The notes below the pieces were generated by a model that had not been told where the DNA came from, did no database searches, and worked only from the letters and a program-made list of their open reading frames with translations. Shown in pieces: positions 8,047 through 15,803 of a stretch of 64,000 nt of DNA. The DNA comes from Luteibacter sp. Sphag1AF (GTDB lineage Bacteria > Pseudomonadota > Gammaproteobacteria > Xanthomonadales > Rhodanobacteraceae). Every line of letters starts with the position of its first letter. The stretch's first letter is position 1. Both the position numbers and the translations under genes were made by a program. Location of the stretch: positions 434,001 to 498,000 of the forward strand of contig NZ_JACHYH010000002.1 of the NCBI RefSeq assembly GCF_014192715.1, given 5' to 3'.

Positions 8047-9558
8047 ATGCGATGGTTCGCCCTGCCCGCACTGCTGATGTTTCTTGCCCCGGCCGCCGCA
8101 CCTGCGGCCGACGCGCCGTTGAATCACGACGACGTGGCGTGGCTGCAGCGGGTCACCTTCGGCGCTGACGCTGCCACAGTCGCGCGCTTTCGCGAACTGG
8201 GCAAACGCCGGTTCCTCGACGAACAGCTTGATCCCAAAGGCGACGCCCTGCCGGCCAACGTGCGCGCGCAGATCATGAGCTTCGACGCCATTTCCCAGCC
8301 GCTGACCACGCAGATGGACAGCGTGCGCGACCAGTACAAGGCCATCAAGGACCTGCCTGATGGCGATGCGCAGCAGCAGGCAAAGAAGGCACTGCAAAAG
8401 CAGGGCAACGACTATGCCCAACAGGCTCAGCAAGCCCAGCTGTTGCAGGCCGTGTACGACGAGCGACAGCTGCGCGAGCAACTGGTGTGGTTCTGGCTGA
8501 ACCACTTCAGCGTCTTCCAGCAAAAAGGCCGCGTGCGCTGGCTCGTTGCCGATTATGCGCAGAACACCATCCGGCCCCACGCGCTGGGCAAGTTTCGTGA
8601 CCTGGTGATGGCCACGCTGAAAAGCCCCGCCATGCTGGAATACCTGGACAACGCCCAGAACGCTCGCGACAAGATCAACGAGAACTATGCCCGCGAGCTC
8701 ATGGAACTGCACACGCTGGGCGTCAACAGCGGCTACACCCAGGAAGACGTGCAGCAACTCGCGCGCATCCTCACCGGTGTGGGCGTGAACTTCGACAACG
8801 AACCGCGCCGGCTGCGCCCGCAATGGCAGGCGCTGTATGTTCGCGAAGGTGTGTTCGAGTTCAACCCCGCGCGCCACGACTTCGGTGACAAGGTTTTCCT
8901 CGGCCAGACCATTCACGGCAGCGGCTTTGCCGAAGTGGAAAAAGCCGTGGACCTCATCGTCAGGAGTCCCGCCTGCGCCACCTTCGTATCCACCCACCTC
9001 GCCAGGTATTTCGTCTCGGACAATCCACCCCCTGCGCTCATCGAGCACATGGCGCGCACCTTCCGGCATACCGACGGCGACATCGCCGAAGTGATGCGCA
9101 CCATGCTGACGTCGAAGGAATTTGAAGCCTCGCTGGGCAAGCGCTACAAAGACCCCACGCAATTCGTCGTATCGTCCATGCGCCTTGCTTACGAAGGCGT
9201 CGCCATTCCCAACGCCCGCCCGATGATCAACTGGCTGAACGCACTGGGTCAGGCACCGTTTGGCCGCATTACGCCCGATGGCTGGCCCCTCAGTGATACG
9301 GAGTGGTCAAGTTCCGGACAGATGTCCAAGCGCTTCGAGATTGCACGCTCCATCGGCAGCGGCGCCAATCACCTGTTTGACCTGGACGAGGACGGCAAAC
9401 GCCACACGGGCGGCTTCCCGCAGCTGGCCAGCCGCACGTACTACGACACTATCGAGCCGTTCCTCAACGCGAAGACGCGCGATGCGCTGGGCCAGTCCAG
9501 TTCGCAGCAGGAATGGAACACGTTCCTGCTTTCCTCCCCCGACTTCAACTACCACTGA
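8047..9558 (+). CDS. DUF1800 family secreted protein
   Basis: A 503-residue protein with a Sec-type signal peptide (hydrophobic core LPALLMFLAPAAAPA, cleavage near residue 20). The DUF1800 signature is visible: HDDVAWLQRVTFGAD near the mature N-terminus, LREQLVWFWLNHFSVF at about 141-156, ENYARELMELHTLGVNSGYTQEDV at about 215-238, and a GWPLSDTEW region near the C-terminus. Biochemical function is unknown. It is followed after 12 bases by a DUF1501 gene, its usual partner across bacteria, so the two are probably co-expressed and act together outside the inner membrane. Confidence 0.88.
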   Translation: MRWFALPALLMFLAPAAAPAADAPLNHDDVAWLQRVTFGADAATVARFRELGKRRFLDEQLDPKGDALPANVRAQIMSFDAISQPLTTQMDSVRDQYKAIKDLPDGDAQQQAKKALQKQGNDYAQQAQQAQLLQAVYDERQLREQLVWFWLNHFSVFQQKGRVRWLVADYAQNTIRPHALGKFRDLVMATLKSPAMLEYLDNAQNARDKINENYARELMELHTLGVNSGYTQEDVQQLARILTGVGVNFDNEPRRLRPQWQALYVREGVFEFNPARHDFGDKVFLGQTIHGSGFAEVEKAVDLIVRSPACATFVSTHLARYFVSDNPPPALIEHMARTFRHTDGDIAEVMRTMLTSKEFEASLGKRYKDPTQFVVSSMRLAYEGVAIPNARPMINWLNALGQAPFGRITPDGWPLSDTEWSSSGQMSKRFEIARSIGSGANHLFDLDEDGKRHTGGFPQLASRTYYDTIEPFLNAKTRDALGQSSSQQEWNTFLLSSPDFNYH

Positions 9559-9570
9559 GGCGAGAACCCC

Positions 9571-10761
9571 ATGGATCGTCGCCAATTTCTGCGCGCCACC
9601 GCGCTTACCCTTCCGGCCCTGACCATGGCCGGCCAGCTGTTCGCTGCACCCGCTTCCACACCACGCTTCCTGCTGGTGTTTCTGCGCGGTGGTTACGATG
9701 CGAACAATCTTCTGGTCCCCTATGGCAGCGACTTCTACTACGAGTCACGACCCAGCATCGCGCTGGCGCGGCCCGATGCCGGCAATCCATCCAGCGTTCG
9801 CGCGCTGGATGCCCACTGGGGCCTTACACCCGCGGTCGCTTCGTCGATGGGGCCGTTATGGGACAGGAAGCAACTCGCCTTCGTGCCGTTTGCTGGCACA
9901 GACGATCTGTCCCGCAGCCATTTCGAAACCCAGGACAACATTGAATCAGGCCACGCCGCCGACAGCCGGGGTGACTACAACTCCGGATTCATGGCACGCC
10001 TCTCCACGGTGCTGCGTGGCTCGTCCCCCATTGCCTTTACCGATGCACTGCCACTCAGTTTCCGTGGTGCGGGCGATGTTCCGAACATCTCGCTGAAAGG
10101 CGACGGCAAGGCCGTGTTCGACGACCGCCAGGCATCCATTCTCAGCAGCATGTATGAAGGCACGGCGCTGCATGCCGCCGCGACCGATGGCCTGCAACTT
10201 CGCCAGCAGGTGGCGAAGGATCTGCAAACCGAAATGGTCGCCGCCAGCCGTGGCGCCGTAAGTGCCAGGAACTTCGCTGCACAGACCCAGCGCATCGCCA
10301 CACTCATGCGTGACCGCTTTCGTCTGGGCTTCGTGGATGTGGGCGGTTGGGACACCCACGTGAATCAGGGCGGCGCACAGGGCCAGCTGGCCAACAACCT
10401 GGATAACCTCGGCCAGGGCCTTGGCGCGTTCGCCGATGCGCTGGGTGACGAATGGAACAACACCGTCGTGGTCGTCGTTTCCGAGTTCGGCCGCACGTTC
10501 CGCGAAAACGGTAACAAAGGCACCGATCACGGTCACGGCACCACCTACTGGGTGCTGGGCGGCAAGGTATCCGGTGGCCGCATCGCCGGTCAGCAGGTGC
10601 CGATCAACGCCGGCACCCTGCTGCAAAATCGCGACTACCCGGTGCTGAACAACTATCGCGACGTCATTGGCGGCTTGCTGAAACGTGGCTGGGGCTTGTC
10701 TGGCGACGATCTGCAAAAAGTGTTTCCAGGCTCGTCGCCACGCGATCTGGGGCTGGTGTAA
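9571..10761 (+). CDS. DUF1501 family protein, predicted Tat substrate
   Basis: A 396-residue protein that begins MDRRQFLRATALTLPAL, a twin-arginine signal (RRQFL) with cleavage near residue 27. The body belongs to DUF1501, distantly related to the alkaline-phosphatase/sulfatase superfamily. Visible motifs are FLRGGYDANNLLVPYG, VGGWDTHVNQGG and VVVSEFGRTFRENGNKGTDHGHGTT, the last rich in possible metal ligands. Function unknown. It forms a two-gene unit with the DUF1800 gene. The Tat signal suggests folding, perhaps with metal, before export. Confidence 0.88.
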   Translation: MDRRQFLRATALTLPALTMAGQLFAAPASTPRFLLVFLRGGYDANNLLVPYGSDFYYESRPSIALARPDAGNPSSVRALDAHWGLTPAVASSMGPLWDRKQLAFVPFAGTDDLSRSHFETQDNIESGHAADSRGDYNSGFMARLSTVLRGSSPIAFTDALPLSFRGAGDVPNISLKGDGKAVFDDRQASILSSMYEGTALHAAATDGLQLRQQVAKDLQTEMVAASRGAVSARNFAAQTQRIATLMRDRFRLGFVDVGGWDTHVNQGGAQGQLANNLDNLGQGLGAFADALGDEWNNTVVVVVSEFGRTFRENGNKGTDHGHGTTYWVLGGKVSGGRIAGQQVPINAGTLLQNRDYPVLNNYRDVIGGLLKRGWGLSGDDLQKVFPGSSPRDLGLV

Positions 10762-10775
10762 CAGCCCCTTGAGGA

Positions 10776-11660
10776 TCAGCTTTTCACAAGAAAGTGGCGG
10801 GCGATCTGACCATGCACCTGACCTAGGCCACGCACCATGTGCAGCGTGGCAAACAGCAGAATCACGCCTGCAAAGCCCAGTGCAATCGCACCGGGCCAGT
10901 TCACGTCGACGTGAACATTCCCGTGGAAGAAGATGTCCATGCTGTCCGCGGCGCGAGCGACCGGAGCAAGCGTGAAGGCGATCGACACCGCGATAAACGT
11001 GATGGTGAGCGTGAAATAGATGATGCCCAGTGGCAGCATCGCCAGCATGTACAGCAGCGATCCCCACGTGCGCGCATCGACGAACATGGCGCCGATGCGT
11101 GACCACAACGTGCCCTCACGTGCCGGATAAGGCGGCCGCCGCGGCATGCGCACGCCCAGCATCGACTCGACAATGCGCCCTTCCACCAGCGACAGCGCAC
11201 GCACCGTGCCGATGAACAGGATGACGAAGGGGATGCCGATAATCAGCACGGCCAGACCCGCCGAGAGGCTGATGCCAACGACCGCCCAGGTGAAATAGAA
11301 GATGCCCGTCACCAGTGCCAGCAGCATGTAGAACAGACTGCCATACGTGCGCGAGTCCATCGCCACGCCGAAGAATGCACCCCACAGGGAGCGCCGTGCC
11401 GGCGGCTTCGGCGGTCGCAGCGCGCGCTGCACGGTGACCTCGCGGCCACGATAGATTTCGGCCACTTCCTCCGGATTGCCGTAGCTGTTCACCACGTGAT
11501 CCAGCATATCGGCCTCGGAGCGATCCGGATTCTCGGCCAGTTCGGCGCGAAGATGTTCCTCGGCGTCGTAAAGCGCGTCCTGAATCAGGGCGGGGTCCTG
11601 ACCACGCAGCGCGTCGCGCAACTGGTCCAGGTATTGGGCGATGGTGCGGGGCGTGCTCAT
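10776..11660 (-). CDS. HAAS/sensor-domain membrane protein paired with PadR
   Basis: A 294-residue membrane protein. Residues 1-70 form a HAAS-type helical domain (YLDQLRDAL...YDAEEHLRAEL...YGNPEEVAEIYRGRE). Two related membrane repeats follow (each with a (R/W)T(Y/W)GSL(F/L)YML segment), matching the bacterial Sensor domain, then a final helix pair. HAAS proteins are known partners of PadR regulators and probably relay an envelope signal to them. The ATG overlaps the PadR stop by four bases (ATGA) and an AAGGAGG site precedes it, so translation is coupled. The likely regulator is the palindrome upstream of padR. Confidence 0.82.
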   Translation of the reverse strand: MSTPRTIAQYLDQLRDALRGQDPALIQDALYDAEEHLRAELAENPDRSEADMLDHVVNSYGNPEEVAEIYRGREVTVQRALRPPKPPARRSLWGAFFGVAMDSRTYGSLFYMLLALVTGIFYFTWAVVGISLSAGLAVLIIGIPFVILFIGTVRALSLVEGRIVESMLGVRMPRRPPYPAREGTLWSRIGAMFVDARTWGSLLYMLAMLPLGIIYFTLTITFIAVSIAFTLAPVARAADSMDIFFHGNVHVDVNWPGAIALGFAGVILLFATLHMVRGLGQVHGQIARHFLVKS

Positions 11661-12022
11661 GACATACCTCCTTGCAGAACGGTGTCCACGGATGCCCGCG
11701 TGGCGTGCCAGGCCGAAGTCCACTCGGCGAGCACGGCGCGACCATCTGGCGTAATCCGGTAATAACGACGGGGCGGTCCACTGATGGACGGCTCCATTTC
11801 GCTGGCAAGCAGGCCGCTGCCTTCAAGGTTGCGCAGCACGGGATAAAGCGCGCTTTGCTTGCCGGCCAGCACACTCTCCCCCGCCCCTTCCAGCTGTTTG
11901 GCGATCTGGTAGCCGTACATCGGCTCACGCGCCTTGGCGAGCACGGCCAGCAACACCAGAGAGACGGTGCCCGCCGAAAGCTCCTTCTGGAACTTTTTCA
12001 GGTGCACACCGAGATCATCCAT
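11657..12022 (-). CDS. PadR family transcriptional regulator
   Basis: A 121-residue winged-helix DNA-binding protein. The PadR signature is clear: GTVSLVLLAVLAKAREPMYGYQIAKQLE in the N-terminal half and KQSALYPVLRNLEGSGLLASE in the recognition helix/wing, followed by RRYYRITPDGRAVL and a short C-terminal dimerisation helix. It is the first gene of a two-gene operon with the HAAS/sensor protein and probably represses its own promoter through the palindrome 40 bases upstream of its start. Inducer unknown. Confidence 0.9.
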   Translation of the reverse strand: MDDLGVHLKKFQKELSAGTVSLVLLAVLAKAREPMYGYQIAKQLEGAGESVLAGKQSALYPVLRNLEGSGLLASEMEPSISGPPRRYYRITPDGRAVLAEWTSAWHATRASVDTVLQGGMS

Positions 12023-12061
12023 AAAGCCTCCCCGAGCTCACTGGCTAGGTTGGAGATCAAT

Positions 12062-12082
12062 CTAGTACGAAGTTCGCACTAG
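12062..12082. promoter_or_regulatory. 21-bp palindrome, probable PadR operator
   Basis: CTAGTACGAAGTTCGCACTAG reads almost identically on both strands (one mismatched pair around the centre base). It sits 40 bases upstream of the padR start codon, in the gap between padR and the divergent nuclease-like gene. Its position and symmetry suit autoregulation by PadR. Binding is inferred. Confidence 0.65.
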
Positions 12083-12174
12083 TGCGTGTGCTTGAAGTCA
12101 CGGGAGGTGCGGGTACTCTGCGTGTCCGGCGCTCCGGGCGCCCGGATGGACCACAGGACGGGACAGGGGATTAG

Positions 12175-13620
12175 ATGACCGACTCAATGCACTACGCCAC
12201 GCCGGAAGACATCCGGGCCGATCTTGCTGGCGCCACCAAACCGACGGTACACGAGCTTCAGGATGGATACCCGTTCTCGCTTCTGTCCGACCGCCAGTTC
12301 GAGTGCCTGCTGCACAGCATTTTTTCTGAGCACGCCGCGCAGAAAAATCATCGCTACGGTGATTTCGACACTGCGGTGCTCATGCAGGGTGTCAGCGAAC
12401 GGGGTCGCGACTGTGCCCTGCTGAAAGACGGCGTGCACGTGGGCGTGATCCAGTGCAAGCGCTACGAATCGCTCATCACGATGCCCGATGCCGTTCGCGA
12501 AATCATCAAGTTCTGCCTGCATGCCCTGGCTGATCCCCGGCTGATGCCAGACCCGGAGACATTCACATACATCTTCGCGGCATCCAAAGATTTCAACGAG
12601 CCCGCGAAATCGTTCTTCCTCTCCGTCAGCACATCGCTCGATGAAAGCAACATGCTGGCCGGATGGATCGGCGAAGTAGTCAGTCAGTACAAGGCATTCA
12701 AGAACATTGATCCGGCGCAGGTGCTTGGGGAGATCGACGCCTTGCTGCGCAAGATCACTATCCGCCTTATCGGCTTCAACGAACTGAACACGCTGATGAT
12801 CGGTCACACCGACATTCAGGACCGTTATTTCTCGGTCAGGAAGGTGGTCGACAATGCGGAAGTTCAGAAGCTTGAAAACACGATCAACAACCTGACCATG
12901 ACGCTGATGGGAAAGGATGTCCGCCGGGTACTGGATGTGCTGGGCGCCGTGCCGGAAGACCGCCGCATCGACATGGGGATACTTTCCATGTGGGGCTACC
13001 CGGAAGCCTTTATCCAGAAACTCGTGAAATCGAACGACTTCAAGGGCATCCTGTTTTCGCTGATGGACGGGAAAAACAAGCTCGACCTTCAGTTCACCGA
13101 CTTTGTCGTGGAACGCGTTCACAGCGAAATACAGGCCCATATCACCGCCAGGCGCCAGTTCTCTCCGATCACGATTTCAGGTGCAGCGCCGTATCTCGTC
13201 GGGCGCCTGCTCATGCGATGGCACCGGATTCAACAAGGCGAAGTACTCGCCACCATTGCCTCGCCGCGTACCGAAACCGATGCGCTTTCCGTGCGAAAGC
13301 GAATACTCGACAGCGGCCGCGACTTCCTGAAAGATGACTGGAGCGGATATGTTGGTGAGGGCGAGCTCCTTGAACTGAAAAAGGATCTTGCCAGGCACGT
13401 CTACGGGCGATACGCCTCCACGGAACAGATGGCGCAGACATACGACAGCGAGTGGACCACCATGTCGCCCATCCTCGATGCGATCGAACGCCGCATCGAA
13501 AAGGACTTCCCCGCCTCAACCACCGTCGTCCTTGGCCAAACCACCTGGTTTGACGACGAGGTGCGTGTGCGGGAGATATTCGATGCCATGGCGAAACTCG
13601 CCAAGCCTCCACCGACCTGA
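12175..13620 (+). CDS. Putative Mrr-like PD-(D/E)XK nuclease domain protein
   Basis: A 481-residue cytoplasmic protein. The N-terminal third resembles the Mrr/restriction endonuclease-like fold: helix with Phe42-Glu43 (RQFECLLHSIF), then SERGRDCALL with Asp79, then GVIQCKRY with Gln93-x-Lys95. That spacing matches the E...D...QxK core of type IV restriction and defence nucleases. The remaining 350 residues are mostly helical, with no recognised domain, ending in Trp/Thr-rich segments. The start codon follows an AGGGG site by about 8 bases. It is a single gene between a PadR operon and a GNAT gene. A role in foreign-DNA recognition is inferred from the active-site pattern only; the large C-terminal part could be a sensor. 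Other members of the fold are Holliday-junction or repair enzymes. Confidence 0.6.
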   Translation: MTDSMHYATPEDIRADLAGATKPTVHELQDGYPFSLLSDRQFECLLHSIFSEHAAQKNHRYGDFDTAVLMQGVSERGRDCALLKDGVHVGVIQCKRYESLITMPDAVREIIKFCLHALADPRLMPDPETFTYIFAASKDFNEPAKSFFLSVSTSLDESNMLAGWIGEVVSQYKAFKNIDPAQVLGEIDALLRKITIRLIGFNELNTLMIGHTDIQDRYFSVRKVVDNAEVQKLENTINNLTMTLMGKDVRRVLDVLGAVPEDRRIDMGILSMWGYPEAFIQKLVKSNDFKGILFSLMDGKNKLDLQFTDFVVERVHSEIQAHITARRQFSPITISGAAPYLVGRLLMRWHRIQQGEVLATIASPRTETDALSVRKRILDSGRDFLKDDWSGYVGEGELLELKKDLARHVYGRYASTEQMAQTYDSEWTTMSPILDAIERRIEKDFPASTTVVLGQTTWFDDEVRVREIFDAMAKLAKPPPT

Positions 13621-13628
13621 TACCAACC

Positions 13629-13657
13629 CGGCGGTCACCTCACGAACGACCGCCACC
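13629..13657 (+). repeat. Hairpin repeat flanking the GNAT gene, copy A
   Basis: The segment starts CGGCGGTCACCTCACGAACG and contains a GGCGGTC/GACCGCC inverted pair. A near-identical copy follows the GNAT gene, with 1 substitution in the first 20 bases. Confidence 0.65.
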
Positions 13658-13685
13658 GACAACTTCCACGACCGAGCACGACCGC

Positions 13686-14123
13686 ATGCCCACTCTTCGC
13701 CTGTCCACTCCCGCCGACGGTCCCCGTGTCATGGACATCTGGCGCAGCGCCGTGGACGCCACACATGATTTCCTGTCCAGCGACGACCGGCGCGAGATCG
13801 AGCGCGAGGTCGAACATTTCCTGCCCACGGCCCCTCTGTGGCTTGCCGTGGACGGCAATGATCGCGCCATCGGCTTCATGTTCCTTCACGAGGGACACAT
13901 GGAAGCGCTGTTCATCGACGCCAGCCAGCGTGGAACGGGTACGGGACGCGCCCTGCTCAACCATGCCCTGGCCATGCACCCGGGCCTGACCACCGACGTC
14001 AACGAGCAGAATGCCCAGGCCGTCGGCTTCTACGAACGCATGGGATTTCAACGCACGGGACGCTCGGCATCCGATAGCCAGGGGCGACCTTATCCCCTGA
14101 TCCACTTGCGCCACGGGGGCTGA
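13686..14123 (+). CDS. GNAT family N-acetyltransferase (YjaB-like)
   Basis: A 145-residue acetyltransferase. The acetyl-CoA pyrophosphate loop is QRGTGTGRAL at 81-90, followed by NEQNAQAVGFYERMGF near 106-121, the motif B region that carries the general acid Tyr. The N-terminal RLSTPADGPRVMDIWRSAVDATHDFL and the short Arg/His-rich end resemble E. coli YjaB. The acceptor is unknown. The gene is flanked on both sides by copies of the same small hairpin repeat, which suggests that it moved or was duplicated as a unit, though its base composition is not obviously foreign. Confidence 0.87.
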   Translation: MPTLRLSTPADGPRVMDIWRSAVDATHDFLSSDDRREIEREVEHFLPTAPLWLAVDGNDRAIGFMFLHEGHMEALFIDASQRGTGTGRALLNHALAMHPGLTTDVNEQNAQAVGFYERMGFQRTGRSASDSQGRPYPLIHLRHGG

Positions 14124-14130
14124 GTCGAGC

Positions 14131-14160
14131 CGGCGGTCGCCTCACGAACGACAACCGCCG
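14131..14160 (+). repeat. Hairpin repeat flanking the GNAT gene, copy B
   Basis: CGGCGGTCGCCTCACGAACG followed by ACAACCGCC. GGCGGT and ACCGCC pair to form a stem. It matches copy A before the GNAT gene and lies in the convergent gap, where it may also act as a weak transcription end. Confidence 0.65.
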
Positions 14161-14182
14161 AACTACAAACAGCCAGGCACTG

Positions 14183-15388
14183 CTACCGAAACAAAGGGCA
14201 GTCTGTAAATACGCCAGTGCCATGGCCGAAGACATCCGGCGCCGCCAGCAGCGGCTTGGTAATCATCAACGGGCAAAACGGCTGCGGCCAGCTATCCGTC
14301 GGGGCGCCAACCAGTCCGCGCATATCGGCGGCGAAGTCGTTATCGCCGTACGACGCAAGCCGTGCCAGAAGACTGTTGATGGTGGGTCTATAGTCCTGCA
14401 TTGCCATGCGCGCGCTGTTAGTGGTGCCCTCGCGCCACGCAGTGAACGCATTCTGCGCCTGCGCATTAAGATTCGGCGGGATGGGTGGTGGCGCGTCTGT
14501 CACGACGTTGTTCAACCGCTTCGCACCGCAGGTATCAATCACGGTTGCAGTACGCAGGCTGACGATCTGGTCTACCGCAGGCGAGTCACGTTTCTCATTC
14601 ATGAGTTGCCAGGTCCAGTAGGTTTGCAACTGCCCCAGACAGAACGCCCATTTATCCGTATCGCACGGATTGCAAGACGGAGGAGGAAGCGCCACCGTGG
14701 TATGGGACACGTCTGTGAGGACGGGCCGTGCCGGCAGCGTCTTCGTAAAATTGCCGAGGGTGGTAGAAACAAGCACGGTCAGAGGCTGCTCGGGCTTGCG
14801 CAAAATGACTTGCCCTACGGGTGACGGCAACGCCGCCCCCGTCCAGTCCTTGAACGAACGGGCACCGGCCACATCCATGGAAACGACTTTGCCAAGGAAG
14901 TCGGTTCGCACAGGGACGAGCTGAAGGACGGCCGTGTCATAGTCACCTGACGTCGCAGCATCAAGCGAGGCGAACAGCAACTTTCCCTGGCCACCGACAC
15001 AGGCAATGTAGGCTTGCCACGCATCGCTCGACACGAACTCCGTTCGGAACCTGTTCATCGTATCGGAGTCGAGACTCTGGGCATGCTGGCTGACATAGTC
15101 AGAGCGCTGCTGAGATGTCGATCCACTGTTTGAACCAGCGTTGCCATCCAGCTTGAATGAACCAAGAAAGCCGAACCCTCCCGACCATCCGGATGTATGG
15201 TTCTGAATCGACTCCTGGGATGCGTGCTGCAGGTCGAACAGCGCCTGCGCCATGGTCTGGCTGCTTTCGGAATAAATGATGGTCTTGAGAGCCGGGGAAA
15301 GCGGCGTGTCGCAGTTTTGCGACATGGCAACGCCCGGCGCTGCTATCCACAGCAGGATCAGCAATACGAAAACGATACGTGCACGCAT
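14183..15388 (-). CDS. Secreted protein of unknown function
   Basis: A 401-residue protein with a clear signal peptide (MRARIVFVLLILLWIAAPG, cleavage after VAMSQ or nearby). The mature part has scattered cysteines (about ten) suggesting disulphides and an oxidising compartment, a Gly/Ser-rich segment at about 65-95, a PPPSCNPCDTDKWAFC cluster near the middle and a Pro-rich stretch near 300. No enzyme motif is recognised. The ATG at 15388 is chosen over a TTG 12 bases upstream because it gives a compact signal peptide and has GGGGGA eight bases before it. It converges with the GNAT gene and has no same-strand partner. Function unassigned. Confidence 0.72.
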   Translation of the reverse strand: MRARIVFVLLILLWIAAPGVAMSQNCDTPLSPALKTIIYSESSQTMAQALFDLQHASQESIQNHTSGWSGGFGFLGSFKLDGNAGSNSGSTSQQRSDYVSQHAQSLDSDTMNRFRTEFVSSDAWQAYIACVGGQGKLLFASLDAATSGDYDTAVLQLVPVRTDFLGKVVSMDVAGARSFKDWTGAALPSPVGQVILRKPEQPLTVLVSTTLGNFTKTLPARPVLTDVSHTTVALPPPSCNPCDTDKWAFCLGQLQTYWTWQLMNEKRDSPAVDQIVSLRTATVIDTCGAKRLNNVVTDAPPPIPPNLNAQAQNAFTAWREGTTNSARMAMQDYRPTINSLLARLASYGDNDFAADMRGLVGAPTDSWPQPFCPLMITKPLLAAPDVFGHGTGVFTDCPLFR

Positions 15389-15803
15389 ACAGTCCCCCAA
15401 CGAAAGTTGTGAAACGGGTGACGGGCCAGGTTTCCGAAGTGAGCTGCGGTACTTGCGTTGCGGTTAACAGCATCCCCCGACACATCCGGCACCGCCGTCC
15501 TGTGCAAGTCGTAGCGTGAAGGATCTTACGATTCCCTCCCGGAGGAATCTGCTGGTCAAAAGATATATACCCTCGTTCGCGCGTCCCTCCAGCAGGAGGG
15601 ACGAGTCGGCCACAAACAATTATTTTTCAATACGTTGCACAGCACCCCAGGGCCGACAATGGCATGACGGGGAGCCGTGGGGAAGGCCCGGGAAGGGCGT
15701 CGTCGGGGCCGTCCCGGAAAAATCAGGCAAAATAGCCGACTGGCGCCGCCCTTCAGGCCGCATCTGGCCCGCCATTCCTTACGCTGAAACGGATCGAACC
15801 GAA
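15389..15803. other. 415-base non-coding gap with one hairpin
   Basis: No convincing gene was found between the divergent starts. The clearest structure is a perfect 9-bp stem, CGTCCCTCC (15582-15590) with GGAGGGACG (15595-15603) and a 4-base loop. It is followed by an A/T-rich stretch near 15620 (AACAATTATTTTTCAATACG) that could hold promoter elements for the downstream SDR gene. No hexamer pair is convincing. Confidence 0.5.
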
